A stretch of 64,000 nt of DNA from VBDM01 sp963699535 (GTDB taxonomy: Bacteria > Pseudomonadota > Gammaproteobacteria > Burkholderiales > SG8-39): contig CAVOUJ010000024.1 in NCBI GenBank assembly GCA_963699535.1, forward strand, positions 1 through 64,000, written 5' to 3'. Numbering within the stretch: the stretch's first letter is position 1; each line of letters begins with the position of its first letter. Position numbers and translations under genes: made by a program. Shown in pieces: positions 8,606-18,293 of this stretch. The notes beneath the pieces are model-generated. The model worked only from the letters and a program-made list of their open reading frames with translations, ran no database searches and was not told the origin of the DNA.

Positions 8606-8750
8606 CTACGTATTTATCACAGCCGAGAGCACCATTGACAGGACCAAGAGGGCTGAGATCACGAGGAAAGCAATCTGGAGCCATTTCATGCGTCGCTGGT
8701 GAGTATCCATTTTGGGCTTTGTATTTTGATTTTGCAGTCTTGCTTGCCAT
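8606..8750 (-). CDS. Tiny single-pass membrane protein (frameshifted)
   Basis: From 8710 one minus-strand frame reads MDTHQRRMKWLQIAFLV and continues through a hydrophobic stretch to SAVINT and a stop at 8606, 34 residues in all. A second frame from 8750 supplies a basic start, MASKTAKSKYKAQN, which would join after a one-base correction to give about 48 residues. The shape is a short charged N-terminus plus one membrane helix. Similar tiny proteins occur in Anaerolineae genomes as I recall. Its function is unknown and the exact start is uncertain. Confidence 0.45.
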
Positions 8751-8791
8751 TCGAAAACCTCTTGTAAATGTTGTTAGCGTTAAGAGTTATT

Positions 8792-9166
8792 TCATTGATG
8801 TTTTTGAAATGCCTTGTTCATTGCCAATTCCAATTCGTCGATCATTACAGGCTTGAATGCATATGCATCCGCACCCAGAGATAGCGCTTTATCCACCAGA
8901 ACATCTGCGGCTTCCGAGGAGAGCATGATGATCGGCAGGTCTTTCCATTCCGTGCGGCGGCGCACAAATTCCAACATATCCAGCCCGGAGACTTCAGGCA
9001 TGTTGATGTCAAGGATCAACAGGTCGGGATGCCCTCCATCCAGCAGGGCTTGTGCCCCGGAACGCGCATTGAAGAAATGACGTGTCTCGAAATCCAGCAT
9101 TTTCAGCATCAGCTGGATGGCTTTGGCCATTTCCTCGTCGTCGTCCACAATCCAGATTTTTTTCAT
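8792..9166 (-). CDS. Stand-alone response regulator receiver (CheY-like)
   Basis: A 124-residue receiver domain with no output domain. The acidic pocket DDD (residues 7-9 of IWIVDDDEE), the phosphoacceptor Asp in LLILDINMPEVSG, the conserved Ser in MLSSEAADV and the Lys in YAFKPV are all present, so it should be phosphorylatable. The frame extends to 9226, but MKKIWIVDD at 9166 is the natural start and lies five bases after the uvrC stop. No kinase gene is in the left half, so its partner is unknown. Co-transcription with uvrC is likely. Confidence 0.88.
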   Translation of the reverse strand: MKKIWIVDDDEEMAKAIQLMLKMLDFETRHFFNARSGAQALLDGGHPDLLILDINMPEVSGLDMLEFVRRRTEWKDLPIIMLSSEAADVLVDKALSLGADAYAFKPVMIDELELAMNKAFQKHQ

Positions 9167-9170
9167 CCGA

Positions 9171-11053
9171 CTATTCCAGGTGCGCTTTGATGCTCTGAGC
9201 CAGAGATTTTGTGATGCCCGGGACAACCGTCAACTCTTCCATGGTCGCCACTCGTATCTTATCCACAGATCCGAAATGTTTCAAGAGGGCTTTTCGCCTC
9301 GCGGGACCAATTCCGGGGATGGTATCCAATTGGGAAGCCATGCCCATGTTTGGTGCGTCGTTCGCGGTGGGCGGTGATCCCGTAGCGATGCGCTTCATCC
9401 CGGATGCGCTGGACAAGGTAAAGCCCCTGCGAGTGACGCGGCAGCATGCAGCGACTCGGATTTGTGTGGGAAAGAAAATTTCCTCCTCGCGCTTGGCAAG
9501 CCCCACCACCGGGACTTTGCCTGACAAGCTCGAACTCCTCCAGGACTTTGACTGCGCGTCCGAGCTGACCTTTGCCGCCGTCGATGATGATCAGGTCCGG
9601 CAGAAAGGAGAAGGACGCATCCGGTTTTCGCTCCCGGGTCCATTCGCTCGATCTCCTGCGCCGTGCGCCAGCGTTTGAAACGCCGGGTCAGCACTTCCTC
9701 CATGCAGGCGAAGTCATCCGGCGCGCCGAGGCTGGTGCTGTCGATGTTGAATTTGCGATACAGCTTCTTGTCGGGCACGCCCTGCTCGAAAACCACCATC
9801 GCGCCGACGGTGGCCACGCCCTGCGTGTGGGAGATATCATAACATTCAATGCGGTTGGGCGGCGCGGCAAGTGCCAGCGCGGATTGCAGTTCGCCAGCGC
9901 CTGTTCCTGTTTGTGCGTATCTGCCTGCCACTGCGCGCGCAGGGCCTGCAGGGTCTCGGCGGCATTTTCGGCGGCCATCTGGACCAGTTCCTGCGGCTGG
10001 CCATCCTTCGGGACGAAGAATTCCACCTTTTCGCCGCCGCGCCTCGACCGCAGCCACTGGCCGATGATCTGGGCTTCTTCGATCTCCTGGGGCAGCATCA
10101 CCTGCTGCGGGAACGGTCGCGGCTTCGGTATAGAACTGCTTGACGAACTCCGCCATCACTTCGGCATCTGCGGTATCTTCCGTGCCTTCAAGGATGAAAT
10201 ATTCGCGCCCGATCAACTTTCCGCCGCGGATGAAGAAGATCTGCACGCAGGCTTCGCCGTCTGCGCGCGCCATGGCGAGCACATCCGAATCCTTGTAATC
10301 GGTGGCAAAGACCACTTTCTGTCGTTCGATGATGGATTGGATGGCTTTCAGCTGGTCGCGCAGCGCGGCGGCTTTCTCGAAGCGCATTTCCTCGGAGGCC
10401 TTTTCCATTTCCTGCTGCAGCCGTGTCGACGATGGCTTCGCTGTGTCCGCTGAGGAAATCCATCAGATCGGAGATCATTTGGCGGTAGCCTGCCTGGTCG
10501 ATCGCGCCGATACAGGGCGCGGTACACAGCTTGATGTCGTAAGTAAAGACAGGCGCGTTTGTCCTGCCCGGTGATTTCGCGGTCGCAGGTCAGGTAGGGG
10601 AAGATGCGGCGCAGCACATCCAGGGTTTGGTAAACAGCCCAGGCGGAGGTGTACGGACCAAAATAGCGCGAGCCATCTTCGACCATCTGGCGGGTGACGG
10701 TCACCTTCGGGAAAGGCTCCGCCCAGTGGATTTTGATGTACGGATAGCGCTTGTCATCCTTGAGGCGGATGTTGTACTTGGGCCGGTGCTTCTTGATCAG
10801 GTTCATCTCGAGGATCAACGCCTCCAGTTCCGAGCCGACCACGATCCATTCGATATCGAGCGATCTCGCGCACCAGCCGGCGCGTTTTGTCGTCGTGGCT
10901 GGTGTCCGCGTGGAAATAGGAACGCACGCGGTTCTTCAGGCTGATCGCCTTGCCGACGTAAATGATCGTCCCTTCGGCATTCTTCATCAGGTAACAGCCG
11001 GGTTTGGCCGGCAGCGTGGCGAGGATGCCCTTGAGGTGTTCGGAAATTTCCAT
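9171..11053 (-). CDS. uvrC: UvrABC system protein C (interrupted by many frameshifts)
   Basis: UvrC makes both incisions in nucleotide excision repair. The domains appear in order across shifting frames: the GIY-YIG nuclease (GCYLMKNAEGTIIYVGKA at the start), SRYFGPYTSAWAVYQTLDVLRRIFPYLTC, the UVR motif (LEKASEEMRFEKAAALRDQL), the C-terminal RNase H-like nuclease (IECYDISHTQGVATVGAMVVFEQG, about 9.8 kb) and tandem helix-hairpin-helix motifs (IPGIGPARRKALLKHFGS). Total length is about 627 codons, normal for UvrC. At least seven single-base breaks are needed, most likely sequencing errors. A TAAAAT sequence eight bases before the ATG suggests a leaderless transcript. Confidence 0.85.
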
Positions 11054-11061
11054 CTGAGATA

Positions 11062-11067
11062 ATTTTA
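11062..11067 (-). promoter_or_regulatory. TAAAAT -10-like box of uvrC
   Basis: TAAAAT on the minus strand is followed by 8 bases and the uvrC ATG at 11053. This is the same geometry as the TATAAT boxes of the LysM, E1 alpha, prmC and cysteine desulfurase genes, with a five-of-six match to the consensus. Confidence 0.4.
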
Positions 11068-11236
11068 CTGCTTCTTATAGGAAAACTGGTTTTTAATTTA
11101 CTTGGAGTTAGGGATTAAGGCAGATTTTGTTTCAGATATTTTACAGTATTCCGCCAGCACGGTTGCAGCAGGCATCGTCTTGCCATCCCTTCCGTTCCCC
11201 TGTAAAATGAACCCGTCATATTCCTGTCTCCGGCAA

Positions 11237-11759
11237 ATGGACCATCATTTGGATAACCAGCTCGAATTAATGATAGGGAATATTGCTACGCGAGCGCGGA
11301 TTAAAGCTGGCGACCGCCGAATCCTGCACGGGCGGTCTGATCGGTGACCGATTACGAACGTCCCCGGTTCATCCGATTACTACCTGGGCGGAGTGGTGGC
11401 CTATGCTTACGAAGCGAAGGTCGCCCTGCTCGGCGTGAGCTGGGATACGCTTCAAGACTTATGGCGCAGTCAGCCGCGAGACCGTGCTGGAGATGGCGCG
11501 CGGAGTTCGGAAAGCCTTAAGCGCGGATATCGCTGTAAGCGTGAGCGGGATTGCCGGTCCGGGCGGAGGCCTGCCGAACAAACCGGTCGGCACGACGTGG
11601 ATTGGGTTTTCAACACCGGACGGGGAATGGGCGCGCGTCTATTGCTTCGACGGCGACCGGGAAAGTAATAAAGCCAGTTCTGCGAATGCAGCATTACAGA
11701 TTATCCTGGATTATCTCGAGGGATCGCGTTCGTTGGAAGGGGATTTTCGCGTTCAATGA
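11237..11759 (+). CDS. pncC: CinA C-terminal-domain protein, nicotinamide-nucleotide amidohydrolase (frameshifted)
   Basis: The stand-alone CinA C-terminal domain deamidates nicotinamide mononucleotide in the pyridine-nucleotide salvage cycle. Readable pieces are MDHHLDNQLELMIGNI at the start, LRERGLKLATAESCTGGLIG, SSDYYLGGVVAYAYEAKVALLGVSWDTL, ETVLEMARGVRKALSADIAVSVSGIAGPGGG and KPVGTTWIGFSTPDG. The AESCTGG and SGIAGPGGG signatures define the family. Three or more one-base breaks (near 11.28, 11.35 and 11.46 kb) separate them. The length of about 170 codons fits the single-domain PncC form. Its stop overlaps the next start (ATGA), so the two are co-translated. The start codon is my best guess. 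Confidence 0.72.
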
Positions 11760-12393
11760 AACCAGTGGTCATCATCTCCGCCAATGCTGAATGGCGTGCC
11801 ATCCGTGAGTCTTGCTTCCAAGACCAGTTCTTCAATCCACTCCGATGGGTGAATGGTTTGAACATGACGGCGCACTTTACTTTCACGGCGGCTGGGGAAA
11901 AATTTCAGCAGCGGCAACCACGCAATACGTCATTGACCACTTTGAACCTGACTTGCTGGTTAATATCGGTACCTGCGGCGGATTTGCCAGCTCCATCGAA
12001 ACGGGCACGATCATCCTGGTGGAGCGCACCATCGTTTACGACATTATTGAGCAGATGGGGGACAGCGCGGACGCAATTGCACACTACTACGACCGAACTT
12101 GACCTGTCGTGGCTCAAAGCAGCCTTATCCCCATCCTGTCCGCAAGGGGCTTACTGGTTTCCGCAGACCGGGATATCCTGGTGGAGGATATTCCTAATTT
12201 GGTGGCGCAATATGGCGCTGTCGCTGCCGATTGGGAATCGGGTGCGATCGCCTGGGTGGCGCGGAAGAACAATGTCCGCTGTCTTATCCTGCGCGGGGTC
12301 ACCGACCTGGTCGGTGGGCAGGGTGGCGAAGCTTATGGGAATATCAGGTTATTTCGAGAACGGACAAAGGTTGTAATGAAAGGTATTGCTTGA
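11756..12393 (+). CDS. MTA/SAH nucleosidase-like purine phosphorylase family protein (frameshifted)
   Basis: The first 20 residues (MKPVVIISANAEWRAIRES) and the downstream frame GEWFEHDGALYFHGGWGKISAAATTQYVIDHFEPDLLVNIGTCGG show the phosphorylase/nucleosidase superfamily fold. Members cleave the N-glycosidic bond of 5'-methylthioadenosine, S-adenosylhomocysteine or related nucleosides. The catalytic segment near the end, AVAADWESGAIAWVARK followed by ILRGVTDLVGG, matches the ME-SAA...RxxSD region of MTA nucleosidase, with DWES in place of the usual MES. Two one-base breaks (about 11.83 and 12.10 kb) interrupt the frame. It overlaps the pncC-like gene by four bases. Exact substrate is uncertain. 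Confidence 0.7.
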
Positions 12394-12442
12394 GCAATTG
12401 CCTGATTGGTTGAAGGCGGCTGATTTCTCGTCGTAAATTATC

Positions 12443-14239
12443 CTAATCAGTTCGTTTTCCTAGTCTGGCTCGTTCTTCCTCAACGACCTTTTCTTCCAGC
12501 TTCTTGAACAACGGACCCGGCTGATTTCAACTTCACACCAGGCTTTAACTCACTCGGTTTCCATTGCAATCCCTCAATTCCCTCGATATCTCAATACCTT
12601 ATGCGACCCAAGCGAGTCGCTCACGTCTTCGGTGTACTGCTCGCCAAAGAGGGGAGTCTCGTAGCCGAAGAATCCGTGCAGCCGCTCTGATGTGAACGGC
12701 AGGAAGGGGGCGAACATGACTTTGAGCGAATCGATGGCTTTCGCGGCGGTGAATATAGTCAATGCTGCAGCATCCCTATCTGTTCTTGATTGTGTGCCAG
12801 GGCGCATTGACATCCAGGTATTGGTTGACTACCGTGGCGAGTTTCATTGCTTCATCAATGGCCGAGCGCAGGTGCACGGCTTCGAGTTCATCGCCCACAG
12901 TGTTGAATCCGTTTTCGATGATGGCCAGCAGGTTCCGGTCTGATTCGCGCAGGTTCTTCATATCGACATTGGGGACATGCCCGTCCCAGTGCTTGTAACT
13001 AAAAGGCAGAACACGGTTCGCAAGGTTGCCCCAGGTCGCCACCAGTTCGTTGTTGTTACGCGCCACAAACTCAGCCCAGTCCCAATCGCTGTCCTTTGCT
13101 TCGGGCATGTTCACGGTCAGGTAATAACGCAACGCATCGGGGTCGTATCGCGTCAACGCGTCGCGCCCCCACACCGCCCAGTTGCGCGAGCCGCTGATTT
13201 TTTCACCTTCGAGGTTCATGAATTGGTTGGCAGGCACATCATATGGGAGGATCAACGGGACTTCATCTCCCGCAAACAATTCCATGAATGCACTCCCGAC
13301 TCCCATCAACTCAGCTGGCCAGAGTGAAGTGTGGAAGAAGATGTTGTCCTTGCCGATAAAGTGGAATTGTTTCGCTTTGGGATTTATCCACCACTCCCGC
13401 CACTCTTCCTTCTCGGTTTGGAATTGACCCCATTCAATAGGTGCGGAGAGGTAGCCGATTACTGCCTCGAACCAAACGTACAGGCACTTTCCGTCCCAGC
13501 CTTCAACCGGTACGGGGATACCCCAGTCGAGGTCACGCGTGATCGGACGCGGCTTGAGGCCTTCTGCTTCGATCTTACCCAGCGACTCACCTAAAACCGT
13601 ATCGCGCATATGGTCGGCACGTTCCTTGAGAAATTTCTTGACCTCGGGTTCAAGTTTGGAGAGGTCGAGATAGAAATGCTCGGTTTCGCGTAATTCCAAC
13701 GAGCCGTCCCCAGTCTTGGCGCGCGGATTGATCAATTTCTCAGGCTCGAGCACGTTGCCGCAGCGGTCACATTGATCGGATCGGGCGCTCTCGTATCCAC
13801 AGATGTAGCAGGTGCCTTCAACGTATCTATCAGGCAGGAACCTTTTTAATGAGGGCGAATACCACTGCTGGCTGAATTGCTTGAATACGAAACCATTTTT
13901 TTGCAAGGCCAGGAAGATGGCTTGCGAAACCTTGAAATGGTTTTCGGTGTGCGTCGTGGTAAACAAATCGTAGGTGATGCCGAATCCTTTGAACAATTCC
14001 AGGAAACCGTCATGGTATCTCTTGTACACTTCTTCGACTGGCTTGCCTTCCTTGTCTGCCGCCAGGATGACAGGCGTGCCATGTGAATCCGTTCCGCTGA
14101 CCATCAGGACATTGTCCCCCTTGAGTCGGTGATAGCGCGCGACGATATCACCGGGCAAATGAGAACCGGTAATATTTCCGACATGGATTTCAGCATTGGA
14201 GTAAGGCCAGGCAATGGCGATTAAGATATTTTCGGGCAT
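12443..14239 (-). CDS. metG: Methionine--tRNA ligase (C-terminal part frameshifted)
   Basis: Charges tRNA-Met with methionine. MPENILIAIAWPYSNAEIHVGN holds the HIGH-type motif as HVGN. A four-cysteine zinc knuckle follows (CYICG...CDRCG), and the KMSKS-type motif appears as GEKISGSRN, as in a branch of class I MetRS, followed by WAVWGRDALTRYDPDALRYYL. The frame is intact to about residue 488. The anticodon-binding domain continues in other frames (AAKAIDSLKVMFAPFLPFTSERLHGFFGYE, then GIEGLQWKPSELKPGVKLKSAG and KKLEEKVVEEERARLGKRTD) to a TAG at 12443. The start at 14239 has GGAGG at the right distance. About 598 codons, with no C-terminal dimerisation domain. Confidence 0.9.
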
Positions 14240-14346
14240 TTGTGCCTCCAGGATTCTATTTCTACGAAGAAGATAAGGAAAACTATGTGAAGTCAAATCT
14301 AAGATGTACTTATTTGGGCGATTGAGTTTCATTAACTCAGGACTTA

Positions 14347-14379
14347 CAAAAAAAAGGCTGTCCGCGTTCTGGACAGCCT
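14347..14379 (-). terminator. Rho-independent terminator after the primary sigma factor gene
   Basis: AGGCTGTCC and GGACAGCCT form a perfect 9-bp stem with a 7-base loop. On the minus strand it is followed by a run of eight T's, a textbook terminator. Confidence 0.85.
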
Positions 14380-14433
14380 AATGAGTCGAAGTGCGACAAT
14401 TTACACTTCCCGTTCAGCTGTCCGGATCCGGCA

Positions 14434-14459
14434 TGGCATGGCCATCAGTGGCCATGCCA
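14434..14459. repeat. Perfect stem-loop between sigma factor and metG
   Basis: TGGCATGGCC and GGCCATGCCA are a perfect 10-bp inverted repeat around a 6-base loop. No T-run follows on either strand, so it may be an mRNA processing or stability element instead of a terminator. Confidence 0.5.
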
Positions 14460-14541
14460 GTCGTATTCAATGAAGCGGAGTAATAAATATACAGTTCATG
14501 AGATAAAGTTTAAACTGTGAAGTCCAGTCTGTCAATGCAGG

Positions 14542-15708
14542 TTATAAGTATTCCTTCAACTGCCTGGCACGCCGTGGATGGCGAAGCCGGCGAAGGGCTT
14601 TGCCTTCGATCTGGCGAATCCTCTCCCGGGTCAGCCCGAATTTCTTTCCCACCTCTTCGAGGGTGTAAACATTCCCGTCATCGAGACCAAAGCGCAGGCG
14701 GAGGACGCGCGCTTCGCGCGGAGAAAGTGTGGTGAGCACTTCTTCGATCTTGTCCCGCAGCATGGACTGGTACGCGCTCTGCATGGGCGTCGGACTGAAT
14801 TCATCCTCGATGAACATGCCCAGTTCGGATTCTTCGTCATCACCGACAGGACTTTCCAGCGAGAGGGGGAGCCAGGAGACTTTCATGATCCACTGCACCT
14901 TGCGGGTGGTCAATCCGACTCGCTTCCTGCCAACTCCTCGGCAGTCGGTGCGCGTCCCAGCTTCTGTTCCAATTCGTGGGTCACTTTGTACATCTGGCGG
15001 ATGCGGTCGATCATATGGACAGGCACGCGGATGGTGCGCGCCTGATCGGCGATTGCCCGTCGTGATCGTCTGCCGGATCCACCAGGTGGCATAGGTGGAA
15101 AAGCGAAATCCCCGGTGATAATCATATTTTTCGACCGCTTTCATCAATCCGAGGTTGCCTTCCTGGATCAGGTCAAGGAAATGCACGCCGCGTCCCATGT
15201 ATCGTTTTGCGATGGAGACAACCAGCCGGGTGTTGGCTTTTATGAGGTGCTCACGGGCAAGGACGCCGTCCTGGATGGTCGTATCCAGCTCACGCCGGTG
15301 GGCAACAGGCAGACGCCTGTCACGATGAGAAGTCTTTTTTGCATGCAGACCAGCTTCGATGCGGTGGGCGATGGATCCAGTTCCTCATCCACAGTCAGCA
15401 AGCGGGACACGGGACATCTCCTTCAGATACAATCCCACCGTGTCGTCAGATGAGATGTTTTCGACGGGATTGGCCCATGATTCAAAATCCGTGCTTAGCG
15501 GTATTTCATCCGTTTGGGATTCGAATTCCGCATCAGAATCGAGGATATCCACCCCACGCCGTCGCAGTGCGAGTAGAAGGACACTCAGGCGTTCCGAATC
15601 CTCGCTTACGTCCGGGTAAATTTCCATTAAATCTTCTGTGGTGATATAACCTTGGACCCCTGCTTTTTCAAGCAGCATATGCAATGCTTCTTTTCGCCTT
15701 GGAGTCAC
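14542..15708 (-). CDS. rpoD: Primary RNA polymerase sigma factor, sigma-70/SigA (frameshifted)
   Basis: The N-terminus MTPRRKEALHMLLEKAGVQGYITTEDLMEIYPD is a sigma-70 region 1.1, and DDTVGLYLKEMSRVPLA is region 1.2. Region 2 follows as FLDLIQEGNLGLMKAVEKYDYHRGFRFSTYATWWIRQ, with TIRVPVHMIDRIRQMYKVTHELEQKLGRAPTAEEL as region 3 in another frame. Region 4 is intact at the end (LSPREARVLRLRFGLDDGNVYTLEEVGKKFGLTRERIRQIE). About four one-base breaks occur between 14.92 and 15.39 kb. GGAGG lies seven bases before the GTG start at 15708. Region 1.1 plus full regions 2-4 point to the housekeeping factor rather than an alternative one. Confidence 0.87.
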
Positions 15709-15841
15709 GCCTGGCCTCCGTTAATCAATAATGGTTGCGATGCATATTCTCTTATATTGTGCTTTCTTTACTTGCTACCTGTAATTTGTGACCTCCCCCA
15801 ACCACCGGTTCTAAATAATTTTTCTTATTTCAGAATTTCAC

Positions 15842-16334
15842 TCAGATTGGAGAAGGAGTGTCATCCCTGTTGTTTCCATGTCCGCAATCGACTTCATTAC
15901 GGTTTTCGCCGCATTCGACGCACAAGCCTTTGCAATCTGGTTTGCAGAGTGGTTTAATCGGAATTTCCAGCAGAGCATATTCGCGTATCAACGGTTGCAG
16001 GTCAATATGAGCATCTTCCGGCATCAGGAGACCTGAATCAGTAATGTTTTCCTTTTTGAACGCGTATAATTCAGTAAAATCCCAGTGCATTCTTTGTGAA
16101 AATTCATCCAGACATCTCACACATTCCAAGGGGATTGTCCCTAGAAAATCTCCCTGTACGAGCAACCCTTGAGGAGTGCGGCTAATTTTTGACGATGCCG
16201 GTGAAATCTGTCAACACCAGGTCATCTCCGACTGGCATGCTCGCATAATCAAATTCAAATATGCGACTGATGCCAATCGGAGAATTTATTAGAAATCCGA
16301 CATTCAGCCGCAGGGGTTTGCGAGGACTTGTCAC
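15842..16334 (-). CDS. DUF177 / YceD-family protein (one frameshift)
   Basis: The frame from a GTG at 16334 reads MTSPRKPLRLNVGFLINSPI...DLVLTDFTGIVKN. After a one-base break near 16.18 kb it continues as TPQGLLVQGDFLGTIPLECVRCLDEF to the stop. Family marks are the ECVRCLDEF segment, a C-terminal CKPDCKGLCVECGENRN cysteine cluster and overall length near 165. In many bacteria this family lies next to rpmF and influences 23S rRNA or L32 levels. No rpmF is visible here; instead the primary sigma gene is next downstream. The start is uncertain. Confidence 0.72.
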
Positions 16335-16460
16335 CTTTTCATACTCGGGGATAAAAAGTTATGTACATTCTAGCACAAGCGGATTCATACGTCAAGATAA
16401 ATTGCGTGTATACATCAAAAAAGATTGCGTATAAAGAAAAAATGGGGGGGATACACAAAG

Positions 16461-16486
16461 AAAAATGCCCATTTTTCAGGGCATTA
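16461..16486 (-). terminator. Rho-independent terminator after the polyprenyl synthase gene
   Basis: AATGCCC and GGGCATT pair around an 8-base loop. Read on the minus strand the stem ends in TTTTTCTTT, just past the stop at 16495. Confidence 0.75.
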
Positions 16487-16494
16487 TTAAATTG

Positions 16495-17465
16495 TTATAC
16501 ATTTCGATCGATGATATATCGTGCCAGGCTTTCGAGCGACTCGCGCTCTTGTGACCACGGGAATTTTTTCAAAGCATCCAACCCCATATCAACATGATGG
16601 CGGGCTTCAGAAACTGCTTTTGAGTTCGAATTAGAATTGCGGATAGCTTCTACCAGCCTGTCCATGCGTTCCTGGTTTCCCCACCCTCCCTCAGCCAGCA
16701 ATTTAACATCAGGATCATCTGGATGAGACTCTGCATAATAGATTGCCGGGAGGGTCACCAGGCCTTGGAGCAGATCAGAACCGACAGGTTTACCAACCGT
16801 TGCCTGTTCTCCGGTGAAATCGAGGACATCATCCATGATCTGGAAGGCCATCCCAATTTCATACCCATAGGTCTTCATCATTGTCCGAACGATTTCATCC
16901 TCAGTACTTACCATGGCGGCAGCCAGGGCGGACATTTCAAAGAGTGATGCGGTCTTGGCATAAATTCGGCGGTAATAGTTGGTGCGATCAATGACACCAT
17001 GTGCAGCAAACAATTGAGTCAATTCCCCGTTGACAATCACTGAGAGAGTTTCTGCAAATAATTTCATCAGCGGAAGATAGTCAGTTTCCGCAGCGAGCTT
17101 GGCGGCACGTGAAAAAAGATAATCGCCTGTGAGGACGGTGGCAGCAGGAGACCAGCGTGCATTGAGCGTGGGCATTCCCTCGCCTGAAGAGCGAACCATC
17201 AATCAGGTCATCGTGGACAAGAGTGGCTGTGTGCAGCATTTCCACGGATGCACCAAGCGTAACCAGCTTTTCCTGTGGTGCACCAAGCATATTCCCTACC
17301 AGAAATACGACGGTCGGGACGTATACGTTTACCCCCGGAAGAAAGCAGATGCTCCAGTGCAACACGCAGGTCCGGGTGATGTTCCGTCCCGGTCTGAGCG
17401 CGCATACGTTCTTCGACGAGAGTCACTTCATCTTGAACCGCTGTGAAAAATGATGCCGTGCTCAA
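16495..17465 (-). CDS. Trans-isoprenyl diphosphate synthase (frameshifted)
   Basis: This all-alpha prenyl chain-elongation enzyme condenses isopentenyl diphosphate onto an allylic diphosphate. The first Asp-rich motif appears as LVHDDLIDGS and the second as FQIMDDVLDFTGE, with SSGGKRIRP at the N-terminus, all typical of GGPP or long-chain polyprenyl synthases. Product length cannot be read. Two one-base breaks occur near 17.33 and 17.19 kb. The TTG start at 17465 has GGGAGG eight bases upstream and lies three bases after the tatD stop, so the genes form an operon pgm-tatD-prenyl synthase. A hairpin terminator follows. Confidence 0.82.
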
Positions 17466-17468
17466 TTT

Positions 17469-18293
17469 CTAGCCTCCCCAATTGAACAAACGGGCAGCAT
17501 TGGCTGATGTGATTTCTGACACCTGATCACGGGTAGTGGAATGGATTTCTGCAATTTTATCAGCAATAAACGTCACGTAAGCAGGTTCGTTACGTTTTCC
17601 GCGTTTTGGAAGCCGGAGTGAGGAAAGGAGAGTCCGTTTCAATAAGCATCCTTCTCAATTGGCAGGCTTGAGACAAGCATCTGTCTATCCAATGCATTTT
17701 TATATGTGACTGGGCCAGTTACCCCGATAAGGAAATTCATACTTATGGCTTTTTCCGCGGTTTGAGTGGTTCCGCTAAAAGAGTGTAATACTCCCGGCCG
17801 ATCAAAAAGCGGATTTATATCTTTCCGAAGTTGTCTGGTCCAAACATCCAGAATTTGAATCATATCCCTGGCGCAGTCTCCATAAGCGGCATCTTCTTTT
17901 TCCCTCAAATGGATCACCACCGGGAGTTGAAGTTCATTCGCCAGACCAAGCTGCTCTTGTAACACCAATTGTTGGTGATCATGCGGTGCTGTATCCCAAT
18001 AATAATCCAGGCCGATTTCACCCATGGCGACTACTTTTTGGTTGATGGATAGTTCGCGCAAGGCAGGGATTGTTTGTGCATCCCATTTCAGCGAATCACC
18101 CGGGTGAAGACCGATGGCGGCAAAAAGATTGGGATGCGATTCAGCCAGTTTGACGGCCTGCAGGCTGGAATTCAAATCCAGCCCCGGGATCAATATGCGG
18201 GTCGAGTCCTGCATCCCATGCCCTCGTCAAGACATCCTGGCGGTCGCCATCAAATTTTTCGAAATCCAGATGACAATGGGTATCTGTAAGCAC
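17469..18293 (-). CDS. TatD-family metal-dependent hydrolase (frameshifted)
   Basis: A TIM-barrel hydrolase of the TatD DNase family. LTDTHCHLDF holds the HxH metal ligands. LFAAIGLHPGD, VVAMGEIGLDYYWD (metal-bridging Glu), LPVVIHLRE, GVLHSFSGT and LIETDSPFLTPAS (catalytic Asp) follow in order. Three or so one-base breaks (about 18.22, 17.64 and 17.60 kb) interrupt it. The GTG start at 18293 overlaps the stop of the preceding phosphohexomutase by one base (TAGTG). It ends in ARLFNWGG. Family is sure; whether it acts on DNA or another phosphoester in vivo is not. Confidence 0.83.

Larger units (their letters stand above)
14240..14541. other. Gene-free interval between metG and the sigma factor
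   Basis: This 302-base stretch holds no credible gene. It contains the sigma-factor terminator (14347-14379), a 10-bp perfect stem-loop (14434-14459) and the metG ribosome binding site. The rest is A/T-rich with no recognised motif. Confidence 0.6.
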
